DNA of 64,000 bases from Diaporthe sp. PMI_573 (GCA_021399435.1 JAJTUP010000013.1:868001-932000); one strand, 5' to 3'. Shown: positions 12,093 through 24,770, numbered from the stretch's first letter. The notes: generated by a model from the sequence alone, not told the origin. A program made the numbers and translations.

Positions 12093-12621
12093 ATGGCCAG
12101 CCCGTCAGCACTCATCAAGTTCGACGTCTGCTTGTACAAGAAGGATGAGGTATCGTACGAGGACTTTGTCGAATGGGCCACCAGGGTCTACCCTGTGAAG
12201 GCGAAACCACTGATCCAGAAGTATGTGGTGAAGTGGACACAGGTAAGGTCACCCAGGCTGTCCGTCCTCTACACAGTACTGCTGTTACTGCGGGTCCGAG
12301 GGAATGATATCGAGCTAACAGTGCGGTTTGCCTGTGCAAACGTAGACGGTGAACCCGGCACACTTCCGCGAGCCTCTCCGGCATGCGCTCAAAACCGACA
12401 TGGGTCGGCCCGGCTGGACGATTCCCGATTACGACATGGTCACGACATACTGGCTCCATAGCCTCGACGACCTCCGGCTGATGACCACGGACCCAGGCTG
12501 GGCCGAGCTGGAGGACGGGGCGCAGGCTGTGTCCAACATGTCCGTGGGTCACTTTGTCGTCGGCCACGAAGTCGTACACTTTGAGAACAACAAGCCGGCT
12601 GCAGGTGCTGCCAATCCCTGA
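12093..12621 (+). CDS. EthD-domain protein
   Basis: Exon 1 is 12093-12242 and exon 2 is 12346-12621. The 103-bp intron (GTAAGG..CGTAG, with a GAGCTAACA branch site) joins KYVVKWTQ to TVNPAHFREP in phase 0. The product is 141 aa. The fold signature is that of the EthD dimeric alpha/beta barrel: an N-terminal beta strand KFDVCLYKK, then YEDFVEWAT, and a C-terminal part with TDPGWAELEDGAQAV and GHFVVGHEVVHF. Fungal EthD proteins include polyketide dehydratases and decarboxylases of pigment and toxin pathways, but no polyketide synthase is visible here, so the substrate is unknown. Confidence 0.83.
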
Positions 12622-12895
12622 GGTGGTCTCGACGGTGCCTGCACAGCAGATACATCCAGGTACCTCTGGTAGAGAAGCATATGTAAAACTTGATGCTGTG
12701 CATTCTGTGTTAAAGGCCGCCCAGCCTACTGCTGCAGTGTGTCACCTCACTTCCGAGGGCGAGCCATTCTGGTTCTGACATCGGCCTCAGGCTTCCCAGC
12801 GTCCTTGTATGGCTCCAGGGTCCACATTATCTATTAATTAAGCACTACAACAAATGTTGTCTTCTGGTATAGCGGGGCAAAATCGCCCAACATGT

Positions 12896-14064
12896 TCAAG
12901 CAGTCTGGGTCTGTTTCTCCCGACGCAGGAACTCGGGCACCACCTCGGGGAACGTGTCCACCACCTTGCCCGTCGGCTTCCATCCCAGCTCCGCGATCCT
13001 CGAGGCGCGGATCTTCATGTTGACCCCGTACATGATGGCAATGTGCATCGCCCAGGAGTCGGGAGGGGGCGGCGGCGCGAGAGGGTCGTACTCCCCGTCA
13101 GGCCCGGCGAGGCTGATCCTCGCTGCCTCGGTCACCGACACGGACTTCATCTCCTCGCTCTCGATGACGCCGTTCTGCTTCAGCACCGGCACCAGGCCCC
13201 TCATGAAGTCCGAGAACGAGATGTCCTCGCCAGTGGCAAAGTAGTACGCCTCGCGGCCCCACAGCGGCAGCACCCCGGCGTCCCTCTGGATGGGCCTCCC
13301 GGCCAGCGTGGCGAGCGCGTCCTCGATGAGGATCATGTAGATCCCGGCCAGGTCCATGACGTGGACCCAGGCGTGCCTGTTCTCGCCGGGCGAGATCTGG
13401 AAGCCCGACTTGAAGGCCCGCGCCGTGGTCAGGATGGCCGGCGTGGTGATGGGCGTCGGGTGCTCGGTCGACGGGCTCATGCCGCCCACGAACCCCGGCG
13501 AGACGATGGCCACGTTGACGTCCTCGGCCGCCTCGCGCACGATCCGGTCCGTCACGGCGTGCGTGTGCTTCTCCTCCAGGGCGCTCAGCTCCGGCACGTC
13601 GGTCAGGTCGTCCCACCACCGAGACCCGTTCTTGCCCTCGGGTTCGTCCCAGATCAGGGACGCCCCAGAGGTGTGGATGTAGAACGGCGTCTGGCCCGAC
13701 GCTGCCTTTCGTGACTTCTGGCCGCGGAAGATGGCCCTGATGCCCTCGTCGTGGGTGATGTCCGGGCCGGCATTGATGACGATATCGGCCTGGGAGCTGG
13801 CCTCCTCGATGGTCTTGTAGTCCGAGAGGTCGCCCAGGACCGTCTGCACCTGTGGGTATTTGGCAACTAGGCGCGCGGCCTTATCCTCGCCCCGGGCGAC
13901 AACCTTGACCTGGACGTCGCTGCCGTGCTGCCCCAGGATCTTGTGCAGCACTGCGCCGCCAACGTGCCCGGTTCCGCCGATGCTATGTGTGGCCAGGCCT
14001 GTCAGGTCTTACAATTCTTGGCTCACTATTGGGGCGTGGTGTCTTACAGTAGGATTTGAGGCAT
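12896..14064 (-). CDS. Atypical extended SDR / NAD(P)-binding epimerase-like protein
   Basis: Exon 1 is only 17 nt (14064-14048) and exon 2 is 13982-12896. The 65-bp intron (GTAAGA..ACATAG) joins MPQILL to IGGTGHVGGAVLHKIL and so restores the glycine-rich Rossmann motif GGTGHVGG at the extreme N-terminus. Without this exon the frame has no good start. The product is 367 aa. Further features are TVLGDLSDY, DIVINAGPDITHDE, a strand FYIHTSGASLIWDE and GFVGGMSPS. The canonical SDR YxxxK is replaced by an HTHAVTDRIV segment, as in fungal NmrA/epimerase-like members, so catalysis by the usual mechanism is doubtful. It is convergent with the EthD gene. Substrate unknown. Confidence 0.82.
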
Positions 14065-14838
14065 GTTTTCTTCACGTCTGAGTTCAAGGTATTACCTGGT
14101 TGCTTCGTGTTGATGACCTCCTGAGCACAACCGACCTTTTAGACGTCCTGGATGAACTTTGTTGTCGCCCCACTTATACGGTGAGATTGCAGCTTGTTGC
14201 AGCCCAGAGTCCCACATAGGAAGGACACTTGTCCTGTCCTGCTCCAGGAAGCTATGTACTTGAGCTTCGAAAATGTAACCTTTCAACACACCCTGTCGAT
14301 CCCTGACAACTCTATTTCCGGTGTTCCCGCCATCCGGGTCGATGCCCGGAAGAGCCCCCCCCTACATCTCGCAGCAGGACATACTGTGTACAACTCTGGA
14401 TGCTCTTCTGAAGTGTACATAGGTGTTTGCCAGTACGTTGACAAAGCTCGAGGGCAAAGGCAGCGTCCCTTGCTCAGCGGCTTTTGATCCATTGTCAAGA
14501 TGTGCATCGCACCCCAATTACCTCGTTTGCGCGCAGCACGGTCTCCTTTGACGTCGCCATACATGACTGGAAAGTAAATCTTATTAATCTTGTCCTTCAA
14601 TAGGGGGAGGAGCTTCAAAGCCACAGTAATTAGAAACATGGATATTGGCTAGCAATCCGGGGCAGGCAGCTCGGGTGAGGATTAGGTGCTCATCTCCATC
14701 AAGATTCCAAATGACTTCCGCCCAAACCCCGGACTCGTCAGTATCGCCAGCTGGTTGCTTACACATGATGGCCCAAAGAACTCGCGGTGATGCATCTCTC
14801 ACGTGAACATCTCGCAGTAGGATAGGTTGTGCGCTCAT
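14065..14838. other. Intergenic region
   Basis: It lies upstream of the epimerase-like gene (-) and downstream of the membrane protein gene (-). No ORF with recognisable content or consistent splice sites was seen on either strand. Confidence 0.45.
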
Positions 14839-16256
14839 CTAAGCCAATTCCCTAAGCTCCCGATCACTCTTGACAGTGGGCATCTCGAAGTAATGGCCCT
14901 CGTGCTGGTGGTATGCAGGCTGCGCCTGGTCGTGGTAGCCTGGATTGGCATAGCTTCCAGGCCCCTGCTGCTGGGGAGTGTCATGGATGGACGGCGAAAT
15001 ACTCTGTGTTGCAGCTGCAGGAATGGTATTGGTGTTCGTCGCCTGGTAGGCCGGCGGTATGGTCCCGGGGCTCTGGCTCGGAGGTGGAGGGCTTCCCGCT
15101 GCATTTGGGTCATAGATAGGCTGGTCAGTACTGACTGGACTGGGCTTTGCGATGGAGCTGCGATTGCCCATCACCGGCGCTGCCACGGCGTAGCCAGCCG
15201 GAGAAGGCGCCGGCTGGAGATGGGACTGGTGGAATTGCTGTTGCATTGCTGACTGTGGTGGAAGGTGTTGTGACGGGTTGCCCCCGGGTGAATTAGTCGG
15301 AGCGTACGGGTCGTTGCCCGGTCCTTGGTGATGCTGCCTTCTCTTTCGGAGCAGGAGCACCAAGCCCAAGGCAAACAGTGCGATGACAGCCAACCCGCCG
15401 ACAGCTCCCCCGACGATGGCACCAATTGGAGCTGACGAACTTCCTGACCTGGGCGGTGTGGGCGTGGGTGGGTTGCTGCTCGTTGTCGTAGAGCCAGTAT
15501 TGGACGTTCTCAGGAAACCGGAACTCGTCACCGCTGAACCGGAACTAGTTTCACTGCTGCTGTCCGAGGTGGATGATTTTGAAGACAGTCCGGTCATCGA
15601 CAATGTAGGGCTGTAGACTACGCTGTCTGTCCCTGCCGCCACCGCACACCCCAGCAGAGTGTATCCCGTGAATACATCGTCCTCGTAGATATGCGTCTTG
15701 CAATAAGGATATTCGGATGATCCACTGACAAGAGTTATTAACACTTATCCCGCACAAGGTTCTTTCAGGTTCAAGATGGATACTTACCACCACAAAGTAT
15801 AGCCGTTATCTGTAGTGAACAGGTTCTTGTCAGAAGAGTCGAGGCATGTCGTCCAAATGGAACAAGTAGTCGACGTATCAGGGCAGCAACCGATGTTCGA
15901 TCTCACTGAGTTGTAGACACACGCGGAGTTTACATCACAGTACAGGGGAATTTCTTTGTCCGTGTCAGTAAGGCTTGGCTTCAAAGCAGTTAGATGTGTG
16001 CTATGGCAGACGAACCTGGATCTCCATTAACATACGCGCACGTGTTGTCCCCGCCCGCTCTCTTGAATTCCTTTGCTTCTTCTATCTTCGGAGGGCTCGT
16101 TGGCAAGGGGTTCATGCCCAAGAGTGGCATCACACCCAAAGTCTCTTGTGCCGGGGTCCATCTTCGAGCATCATCATTGGCGCTCCATTTGAACACCGCT
16201 GCCTCAGCGACAACAATGGAGCAGCAAGCAGCTGCTAGACCGAGGAGACGCCCCAT
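14839..16256 (-). CDS. Secreted-domain/single-TM surface protein with Ser/Thr-rich stalk
   Basis: Three exons: 16256-16016, 15953-15788 and 15724-14839. The introns are 62 bp (GTTCGT..ACAAAG) and 63 bp (GTAAGT..GTCAG), and the product is 430 aa. It begins with a signal peptide (MGRLLGLAAACCSIVVAEAA). An ectodomain of about 30-160 holds ten cysteines (CAYVNG, YCDVNSACVYN, GCCPD, TCSIWTTC, LWCGSSEYPYC, LLGC). A Ser/Thr-rich stalk and a Pro-rich stretch follow. A glycine-rich TM helix lies at about 236-261 (PIGAIVGGAVGGLAVIAL...), then RKRRQ as stop-transfer. The cytosolic tail is rich in Pro and Gln. The architecture is like fungal WSC/Mid2-type wall sensors, but the Cys pattern is not a clear WSC domain. 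An alternative Met lies at 16280. Confidence 0.8.
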
Positions 16257-18090
16257 GACCGGAGAGTGCAGGAAACTCATGCAAGGGAGCAAGTGAAGCC
16301 AAAGTAGACTTCATTGAAGACCCACAAGAAGTTTGGTAGGAGAGAAACGAAGCAGCTGAAGAGACAGTTTCCGGGGCTCGATACATGTAAAGTACGCAGG
16401 AAGCCACTGAGGCTCTCTTGCCAGACTCACTAGGGTTCCTTCAGCTGGTACATCCCGTACATATTGAAGCACAGCGGTAGACGCCGGCTTGCTCCCAGAC
16501 ATGGGCTTGGCAGCTTAGGCCTCAGGCACTACCCGAGAAGCGGGATCAGGAGCACTCAGCCGCTTCCAGTCCTCCGAAGGACTGTCTCATATCCCTTCCC
16601 TAAACTGGCCTGACGGATGCCAAAACGAGTCTCTGGGTCCCTCGGGGCGAAGATTCGCGGCGGCAGTACAGTTCAGAACGGCAAAGCAGCGCGCCAGGTC
16701 TTGCATGTGCTTGCATGTGAGCAAGTAAAAACAAAAACCGAAAAAGGCTGTGTGCTGAACATCAGCTCCTCCACGCCAGCCCCTGGCGACGATGGCGGCA
16801 TCTAGCGTGTTAATAGACTGCTTGTTGGGCTGGTTATGATTGGCGTGGCGTCAGCTGGAAGAACGCATGTTTGTGCTCCGCATTTCGGGCAGCCGAAGAG
16901 ATGCTATCATGTGAATTCCAGGCAGATTTTGCAGCTTTTGTGGCACTCAACGCGGCTCGGATGCTGGCGAATTATCGGGCGGCAAAGCAGAGCGGCGCCG
17001 GAAACGGTCAAGCAAACGTTCAATTCAACAGCCGCACAGCGCTCCGAAACGCTCGAGGGACAAAAGGAGCAGCACGGTAGAGTCAAGAGCACTGTCTCCT
17101 CTTTTGATGACACCTCAAATTCGATTATCTTTCGTTCCGGGATCGAATAAGGGAAGGCGACGCAGAGATTTGGTTTTGGGCAGGCGTCGCCCTTCAAACT
17201 AGAAGACTGACCCAGCGTTTTCTTGCCGCCAACACACATTTTTTTTTTTTTTTTTTTGACAATTGACAATGTGAAACGTCTTCTGGCCTTGAAAGACGAT
17301 CAACTCCAAGTACTCATATTTCCTGGTGATTCGGGTCAGAGCGTTTCGGCATTTCATTGGCCATGCACAACACAACCTGTGTCGGCTGGCCGACAGCTGA
17401 TGGCCATGGAGACGCTGGCTTTGTCTTGCCATACTTCTTTCAACCTCCTCTTGACGTGTCGGCCTCGAGGCGTACTGGAGCACGGGCATGTTCACCTTGG
17501 TTTAATCCAGCCGGCATACCCAGACGTCTCTGGCTTGGCACTTGTCAAAGAGTTCGGCACATGTATGGCAAAACCAATTCATGGAGCTCCGGTGATGCGC
17601 AAGCTCCACGATCGGCCCAGCGATACTGTGCATGTCTTGCTGCAATAGCGAAATTCAGCCCCGGGCCAGAGCATCGAATGTAGGGTGCCTGTGTTCTGCA
17701 TGGCCCCCGCTCACGAGATCAAGATTCTGCAAGATATGGATCGGAGTGTGTCTGCCTCAGTGGAGGCATCCGGAAGACTGATGTAACGAATTAGCAGTAC
17801 TCTTGGCACATATCAGGAGAGGATGGGGTGGAGACTTTTTAAGAGGGAGGGAGAAATGCAAACCCAAACCAGCTTAAGCATAGAAACGTAGTTCATCTCA
17901 CTGTGACGTTCGAGAGACCAATTGCAACCCACAGGCAGTGACAACAGCGAAGCGTCACAGATCATCGCCCATACCCCGCAAGGTCGTATATTCCTAAGCA
18001 ACCCCCTCACCGCAAGCGCAACAACGGCCAAGGCCCTCACATTGAGTGATGGTCTCGCTCGCAAGAGCTCACGGCCATACTTTTGACGAC
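16257..18090. other. Intergenic region with a T19 tract
   Basis: This is 1.8 kb between the surface-protein start and the SDR pseudogene. A T19 tract lies at 17239-17257. The ORFs (up to 141 codons) have no recognisable domain, and those crossing the T tract encode poly-Phe or poly-Lys. I see no RNA gene. Confidence 0.45.
17239..17257. repeat. T19 homopolymer tract
   Basis: Nineteen consecutive T on the plus strand in a gene-free region. It resembles a retroposed poly(A) tail read from the other strand, but no target-site duplication or element body was found. Confidence 0.8.
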
Positions 18091-18920
18091 ATGCCTCCAG
18101 CAGTGATCACAGGTGCCAACAGTGGCATTGGCCACGAACTTGCAAAAATCCTGATCGAAGCAGCGAGTTCTCAGGGTCACTTGACCACTTTGCATTCTAG
18201 CAAATGATGTGAAGTTAACGAAAGAAAACAGGGATATGATGTTCATGCCGTGGATGTGAACCATGGGGAGAAGCTCAAGAGCTTGGGACGCACGACATCC
18301 CAGCTGGACGTAGCATCCGAGGAGTCCATCCAGAGGTTCAAAAGAGCAGTACGGCGACCGGCCCCTCGACCTGCTGCTAAACGTTGCAGGTACGAACGCC
18401 ATGGAGAGCGGGAAAGACCAACGGGATGCGGGATGGATGGTCGCTAAAAAGGCTCGCAAAGAGGAGTGGCGGACCCGGACCACGACTCACTCACCACCCT
18501 GAGCGCAAGGACTCTCTCGCGCGCACCTTCTCCATCAACACCTTCGGCCCCCTCATCCTCATGCAGGCGCTCCTGCCAAACATCCTCAGATCGCCCAGCC
18601 GCGCCTGGGGTACGTGAGCAGCCGCGTGGGGTCCATCGCGGACAGCAGCGCCGGGGGCAACTACGCCCTACCGGTCGTCCAAGACGGTCCTCAACATGAT
18701 CTGTAAGAACCTGGCGGTGGAGCTGAAGGCCGAGGACGTCGTGGTGGTGATCTTGCACCCGGGGATAGTGAGGGCTGGATTAATCCTGGGCGCGGGCGAC
18801 GTGTCAGGCGCCGTCGACTCCGATGAGGCAGCTAGCAAACTTTGCAAGATCCTTGTGAGCAAGGGAATCGAGGATATCGGCAAGTTCTGGCACAGGGAGG
18901 GCGAGGAGCTACCGTGGTAG
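18091..18920 (+). pseudogene. Short-chain dehydrogenase/reductase pseudogene, several frameshifts
   Basis: The start encodes MPPAVITGANSGIGHELAKI, with the TGxxxGIG cofactor motif. After a probable intron ending near 18233 (GTTAACG branch, AAACAG acceptor) the frame continues as GYDVHAVDVNHGEKL..TSQLDVASEESIQRF. Homology then jumps between frames. FKEQYGDRPLDLLLNVAG needs one A removed from the A4 run at 18340-18343. RTFSINTFGPLILMQALLPN lies in a different frame from the preceding DHDSLTTLSAR. LGYVSSRVGSIADSS is in yet another, and YRSSKTVLNMICKNLAVELK (the YxxxK active site) needs one C fewer near 18668-18671. The C-terminal part DEAASKL, GKFWHREGEELPW ends at TAG 18918-18920. At least four indels make a functional product implausible. 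The intact motif order suggests fairly recent decay. Confidence 0.78.
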
Positions 18921-21900
18921 GGTGACGAAGCGCCAGCATGAAATGACTCGCAGATGTACCAGTATCGGCCGGTATTTGTCTTAGGGCCCGGGCCATTTCA
19001 CTGCTTGATGTCGACACTTTTATTTGGGCTTCCTTCACTAATCTCTTGGCCATTCTGATAGGGGTGAACTTCGGACGAATGTCAAACTTTGAACTTGATC
19101 GCGCTGCCCTCACTGGGGCTGGTTCTCAGGGACTCACTCTCGGCCGGTCCTGGACAACTTGGAAGCGCCAGCGCTAGCGTACCTAAAAAAAAACTTTGAA
19201 TTTTATTCCTGCTGCTTGGCTGTGACATGCGCTTTTGCCGGTGCCGTGTGCAAATTAGATGAAGCTTGGGACTCGAGTACGTACTTGCATTCGGTTTCAC
19301 TCCAGCGCCGCATAGGGCCAGGAAACACCCTAGATCGTTGTGGCAGTCTGCAAGAACTCTGTCTCGGCGATAATAGTGTAAGTCACTTCCAACATGGCCT
19401 GCCAAGTGACATCAAGCCCTGCCTGGAGAGGCTCTCGGCGAGTGTTTCCCCTTTCCACTATGATCAACACCGACCGAGCCTGCATCTCCTCCTGCGAGTT
19501 GGCAAGCCCATCCTGTCCACCGGAACATGCCCGAGCTACCGCCGACGTCACTTTGCCGCGGTCCGGACCATGCCCCGAGAACCCAGCGTTAGTCAATGGC
19601 TGCGTGCCTCTCCTGCAAATTTCACACGTAGTGATAGCCAGGTTGTGCCTGCGCCCTGCCACCAACAACCCCAGTGGTGCCGCCGAACAAAAAAGACCGT
19701 TGCATGTTTGACATCAAGCCGCCACACTACTAGCTCCCGAAACAGTCGCCCCGTGTACCTGGGAGCAGTACACGTTGTCCTCAATGTTAACGGTCACTAG
19801 TCCTCGGCGAGGATTATGCAGAGGGCAGTTAGTCATGTTGCTCGGCGGTTCCTGTCGAGTCCAGCCCGGCCAATGCTACGTACGCCTTGGCATCCGTCCA
19901 AGCCTCGGATGTCGTATTCTCACGATCATGCCTCCTACCGGTAAGCGCTCATGCTGAGTCCTGAGATTGGAATTTGAAACCCGAACTAATTTACTGTAGG
20001 CCAAGTCGGGAAATCCGGATGACCTGAACAGAGGTGAAAACAGAGGCCAGTCCGTGTCGTGAAAGCTCGACACCTTGTTCATGTATATTCCCCTGCTTGG
20101 TAAACCTCGGCAAAATGGAGCTGTACGCCCAGCTCTGGAGGGAACAATGCGCACTTGAAGGCAAGTTCACTTACAACAGGGTCGCGTGGCCGCACAGTGA
20201 AGCCGAACCTGTCTCCAAATGCATCAGGATCCCGGCCTTGGTGTATGGTTGCTCCACGCCAGACGAGATAGTCATAGAGACAGTCCCATGGCGGGTGCCA
20301 TGGGGTAGAAGGCACTTTGCAATGGAGGGTACTGGGCCCGGAGCTGCCCGGATCAATTGACGAGCCCCTTCAGCGTTGGGATTCTGAATTCCGGAGGCGG
20401 CCGTAGAGATAGCAGAGTCTCTCTACGTGTCAGATTAGACATAGACATCCGCTGCCGTTCCATCCACGTCTTTGTATATCCCATCCTGGTCGAGGCACAG
20501 CTGTCTCTTTGGTCTCCACCTGCAACTCACTGTCTCTCATGCCGGACCCGTCAAGCCTCATTAATCCAGTCAGTTATTGAGCGGCCTTGCCATTGCGAAA
20601 GTGGTTGATACCACACGCTGGTCTGAAATGAGGTAACATAGAGCTAGTTGTGGGTTTGTGGAGGAAATTCAAACTCGAACAGATTCTTACTGGTGTGGAG
20701 TGTGATAAATCACATTTCATAACTCACAGCGATGAAGGTGCTGATCATTCGATCCACATGCGGCCGTTCCTTCGCCCCGAATCGACGCGAGATTTCTGAT
20801 TCCGCCTTGGGGGCTGTAAAGCGTGAACACGATAAAATTGACCTTCGTGCTGGCGGTGAGCTACGCAAACGGCTGGCAGTAGCCGCCCTTGCATCTTTCG
20901 GGTTTCTGCACCCCCGTAAACATGGTAGACTGTCGCTGCATGATATCGCAGCAGGTGGCCCTTCAGCGCCCGACATCAGAAGAGACTGAGGCTCGTCTGC
21001 TCAAAGCCACGACTGTTGGTGCAACGTCACCGTGTAAATTTAAAGTGAGGCGCCGGAACATCGCAATGACTTAGTTCAGCCATGACTTTTGACAGCTCAC
21101 AAGCGAGAAACCCCATATGGAAGCGTCCCACGGGCCCAAGTGCGGCAATTGTAGAGCTAACGACCCGTTGACGAGATTCTTTCGGGAACGAAGCAATTCC
21201 CTGTTACGAACGACGCTGCAGTTTCCGAGACAAATCAGGCCATGCTGACGACACTGAGGCCGGAGGGTGAGACTGTCCTGGGATAAGCAAAATTGCAGCT
21301 GCACGAGAGTAGCTGATAGCGGACGCAGCCCGCCGGGAATACCCAGAAGGCATAAGGCAGAGCCTCAGAGGATCACCGGTGGCTGGTAACGCCTGCCCCG
21401 GGCCACTGAAGCAACGTTTCGACTAGGGATATGCGGTAGGACACTCAAGAATAAGGGTCTCAGGGACCGGACCGTTGTCCCACATGTGGCCACTCCTTTC
21501 AAGGTAGGACAAATGCCACCGGTGAGGTCAAAGGACTCCATAGGGCGTTCCTGAGCCAGGTTCGGGATGCGGGTGTGTTCCAGGCCTCGGAGTGAGGCAC
21601 GATGAGTACAGTGTTGTATATTGATACCCATATGAGGCGCTGGAGTGATGATGTTGTATCGACTGTTCATCAGCCTACGACGAGAGCTGAGATGGCTGTC
21701 AACATCTTGCCACCTCCGTTGGCAGGTCGACCTGCACGGTCCCGTCAGCATGAGGCTGTCGAGCATGGCAGCTCGTGAGCCAACCCCGGACTGACCCAAT
21801 GGCGTCGACGACGGAGATGTTGGAGATGCTGGGCCCTGGAACACGGTGATCTTGGGGGTACTAGTGTATTATGCGATGGCTAGATCCATTCGAAGGTCAC

Positions 21901-23000
21901 TGATGGGCCGACCTTCCCCCAATGGCAGAGGATACAACGAACGAGGGAGGGGAATGCAAGTCAACTTTGGAGAAGTACCATATATCCAGGCTGGGTCCTC
22001 TTTGCCCTCTTCATCCTGTTCCAAGCATACTCCTGGTCATCCCTGGTATCGGTGGCGCAGCGGTGAAAGTTGGACACACCTTGGGGACTGACACAGCAGA
22101 GTGCGCGGTCTGGCGGTCCGACAAAAGTCGAGGCAACATGCTTTTTCTGTGAAATCTTCAAGTCTAGTCCAATGGACAGCCCCTGTATACCGGGAATAAT
22201 TAATGACGCACGACATTGGGCCCGTCCAGGTCATTAGTCGTGTTTTGATGTTACACATATCCGCGGAACTGGAAACATGCAGGGCCAAGTTCAGGAGTAT
22301 GAGATCCCAAGGTTGGCTGGCTTGGAAGGTAACGCGCGAGAGGGCTGTAGATTCCCGGCGACATGTACAAATCCTCTATCGGAGCAACCTCTGAGCCCAA
22401 TCGAATCACAGCCAACCGCCCCAGACACTCGCGCTCTGGGTGGGGACCGACCCTTGCGGCGGCCGTAGAGCGTCGCACAGGGGCGTCTCCTGGTAGGGAA
22501 CCCACGCTGTAGAGCGGCGGGCCTCGACGAGGACAGTGTCGCCAAGTTGCCACTAGACTGTTTGCAGGATGCATTGTCCAGTCGCCTTGTTCAAGGACAA
22601 TGACATGGCGATAGGACGAAGCAATATCCTCGAGCTGGTCGATTGTACCTCGACGGGGAAATGCCTGAGGAGGGTTTATGACTGCAGCAGGGCCACCGCT
22701 ATAGTCAAGCAAATAAAACAAACACCGCGGCACTGCACAACGTGACCAAGATACCTTGGGATTGCTTGCCCGGGCTAGCAGTGCTGCGTAGTCAGACGAG
22801 CAGACCAGCTGATGCCCAAAATCATGATCCAACGCCACCAGGCGGCGTGCTGAGAGCTCTTGGGGTGAAGCATGCTTGGTAGGGACACGCGGCTGCATGG
22901 AGCATCAAGGGCACCAAATTCGGCGTTTCCATGGTATGCCATGGTGAGGCAAGTTTAGCACCTGTTCAGCCATCCAAACTAGCGTCGCCTCAGAGGCCAG

Positions 23001-23025
23001 TTGGGTTGGGTTGGGTTGGGTCGGG
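23001..23025. repeat. TTGGG pentamer repeat
   Basis: Four TTGGG units followed by a TCGGG variant. The complementary CCCAA repeat occurs at 25324-25338, so the two could pair as a long-range inverted repeat. Confidence 0.75.
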
Positions 23026-23715
23026 ATGATAGCAGCCGAAAGACGCAAGCACGACGGGCATGCCGTGGTCATCCATGACACTCATAAGGCGGAGGAGCTT
23101 GGTCGTTTGAGACTGTGTAGATGGACTTGGAGCATAGTAATCAGGGTTGTATCGGGCCGGGCGCATCGCGTAGTAGGCCGCCATGAAGAGTTAGCATCAG
23201 CGGCCAGGTGAGAGGACGTGCATCACACCCGTGAGGTAGGATGCTGATCAGCTAGCCGGCGCAGGCGCATGACCTGGTCTGGCCTCATTGACTCGTTGAA
23301 GATCTTGCGGTGTGTCTGGTATACGCAGAACTGTGTATGGTGACGGGGAGCGCAGGGGTGGTGACAAGGCTGAGGCTAGGCATGATGACATGAGCGCAGG
23401 CTCCAGACACAGCAGGGCATCTAAAGCCGGGCGGGTGGTCATGTGAGAGACAGTAGTATGTGGTGAGCCGAACGCCGCGAACCATGGGCGGCGACACCGC
23501 GGTACGCGGCGGGATGGACTGGGAAAGCCGTGGCTGACGGCTGATGTCCGGCTGGTGGCTGAGGGTTGACGGCGGGATCTGGTGGCGCCGGGGGTTTGAC
23601 GAAGTTTTAATTGATTATCATCGGTATTATGCCGAGAGGTTGACGTTCCGAGTATTACTGTGGCATGGGGGCCTGTCGTCTCCGTGTCTCGGTCGAGCTG
23701 GCCGGTGGGGGGCGG

Positions 23716-23757
23716 TGGAGGAGGAGGAGGAGGAGGTGGTGGTGGTGGTGGTGGTGG
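23716..23757. repeat. GAG then GTG trinucleotide repeat
   Basis: About six GAG units change into about seven GTG units. The poly-Glu/poly-Val ORF across it is a by-product of the repeat. Confidence 0.8.
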
Positions 23758-24770
23758 ACAGGGCCGAGCCTGGCACGCCCTGGATGGCTAGCTACCGCAG
23801 CGGACCTGGACCAGGACACGAACGCCAGCCTGTGAGGACTTTGGGCTGACTAGACTACACCTATATGAGACTTAGGACGCGAATACGTGGGCCTAGCGCC
23901 GAGATCCCCAGAGGACGTTGTGACTTGTGACGGCGAGGGTTCCCGTGGGGGGAAATGATGGCCGTCGAGTTGCGACGGTGGTCGAGAATTAATGAACATT
24001 GCACCGTGCCAGATTGCATGGCGACCATGTCGGCCAACCGTGCCACTGGTGTATGTAGGTAGTCTAGCGACGGGGTGAGGTTGCAGTACCGTGGTTCGTG
24101 TCGTTTGTCTGCGGATGGCCAGCCGTTCGCCCCCTTGGCCCCTCCTGGGTCTGGCGCCCACGCCCCGGCCCAGGTTCCTGGCAGATAAAGACGCGCTAGC
24201 CGTGGGCTAGTCGGGCTAGACGACATCGACCACAAGCCGGTAGCGCCAGATCCAAGGTGTCAGTGTCAAGTCGTTTTAGGGACAACAGATCCAGATGTCG
24301 ACCTCGTCCTCGCCCGCCCCCGGAGCCTGCCCTCCACCTCCGCCATCTCTGCTCTGCCTGATGTCCGAGCAAACCCTGCAAGCTGCTACACTGCAGCCCA
24401 GGACAAGCCCGGCTGCACTGCGCTGCCCTGCGCTTGCGCTATCGCAGGAGATACCACGATAGTACTACGTAGAGAAGAGAGCCCCGGCAGTAGTCGACAG
24501 AGGCGCTGGGCAGCATCTTCAACGAGATAGGATGCAGCGACACTGGCGCCTATGCAGAGCAACCCCAGAGTTTCGGGGCTCTCAATACTCCCGACCCTTC
24601 ACGTACGTACTGCAGTCTGCAGTAGAGCACTCCCAGCAGTAATAAAAGGTACTTGTTGACCTGATACATGCCCACACACCTGGTTGGGGGTAGGTAGCTG
24701 GAATACCAAGGCATGTACGTAGCATTTGCACGAGAGCACTGACCAGGTACGGAGTACGTACCCGGCGACT

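Noticed and set aside
19159..19800. 213-codon plus-strand ORF in the gene desert
   Set aside because: It overlaps ORFs in other frames, has no domain, signal or splice support, and its composition is Cys/Ser/Arg-rich as expected of non-coding GC-rich DNA.
20034..20360. Plus-strand ORF containing MELYAQLWREQCALEGKF
   Set aside because: The peptide looks protein-like for a short stretch only; no homology, no introns, and no upstream signals support a gene.
22251..22898. Minus-strand ORF of 215 codons with an intron-like GTATCT..CTATAG segment
   Set aside because: Removing the candidate 57-bp intron puts the second half out of phase and leads to an early stop; the unspliced frame has no recognisable domain. 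It may be a relic, but a gene is not supported.
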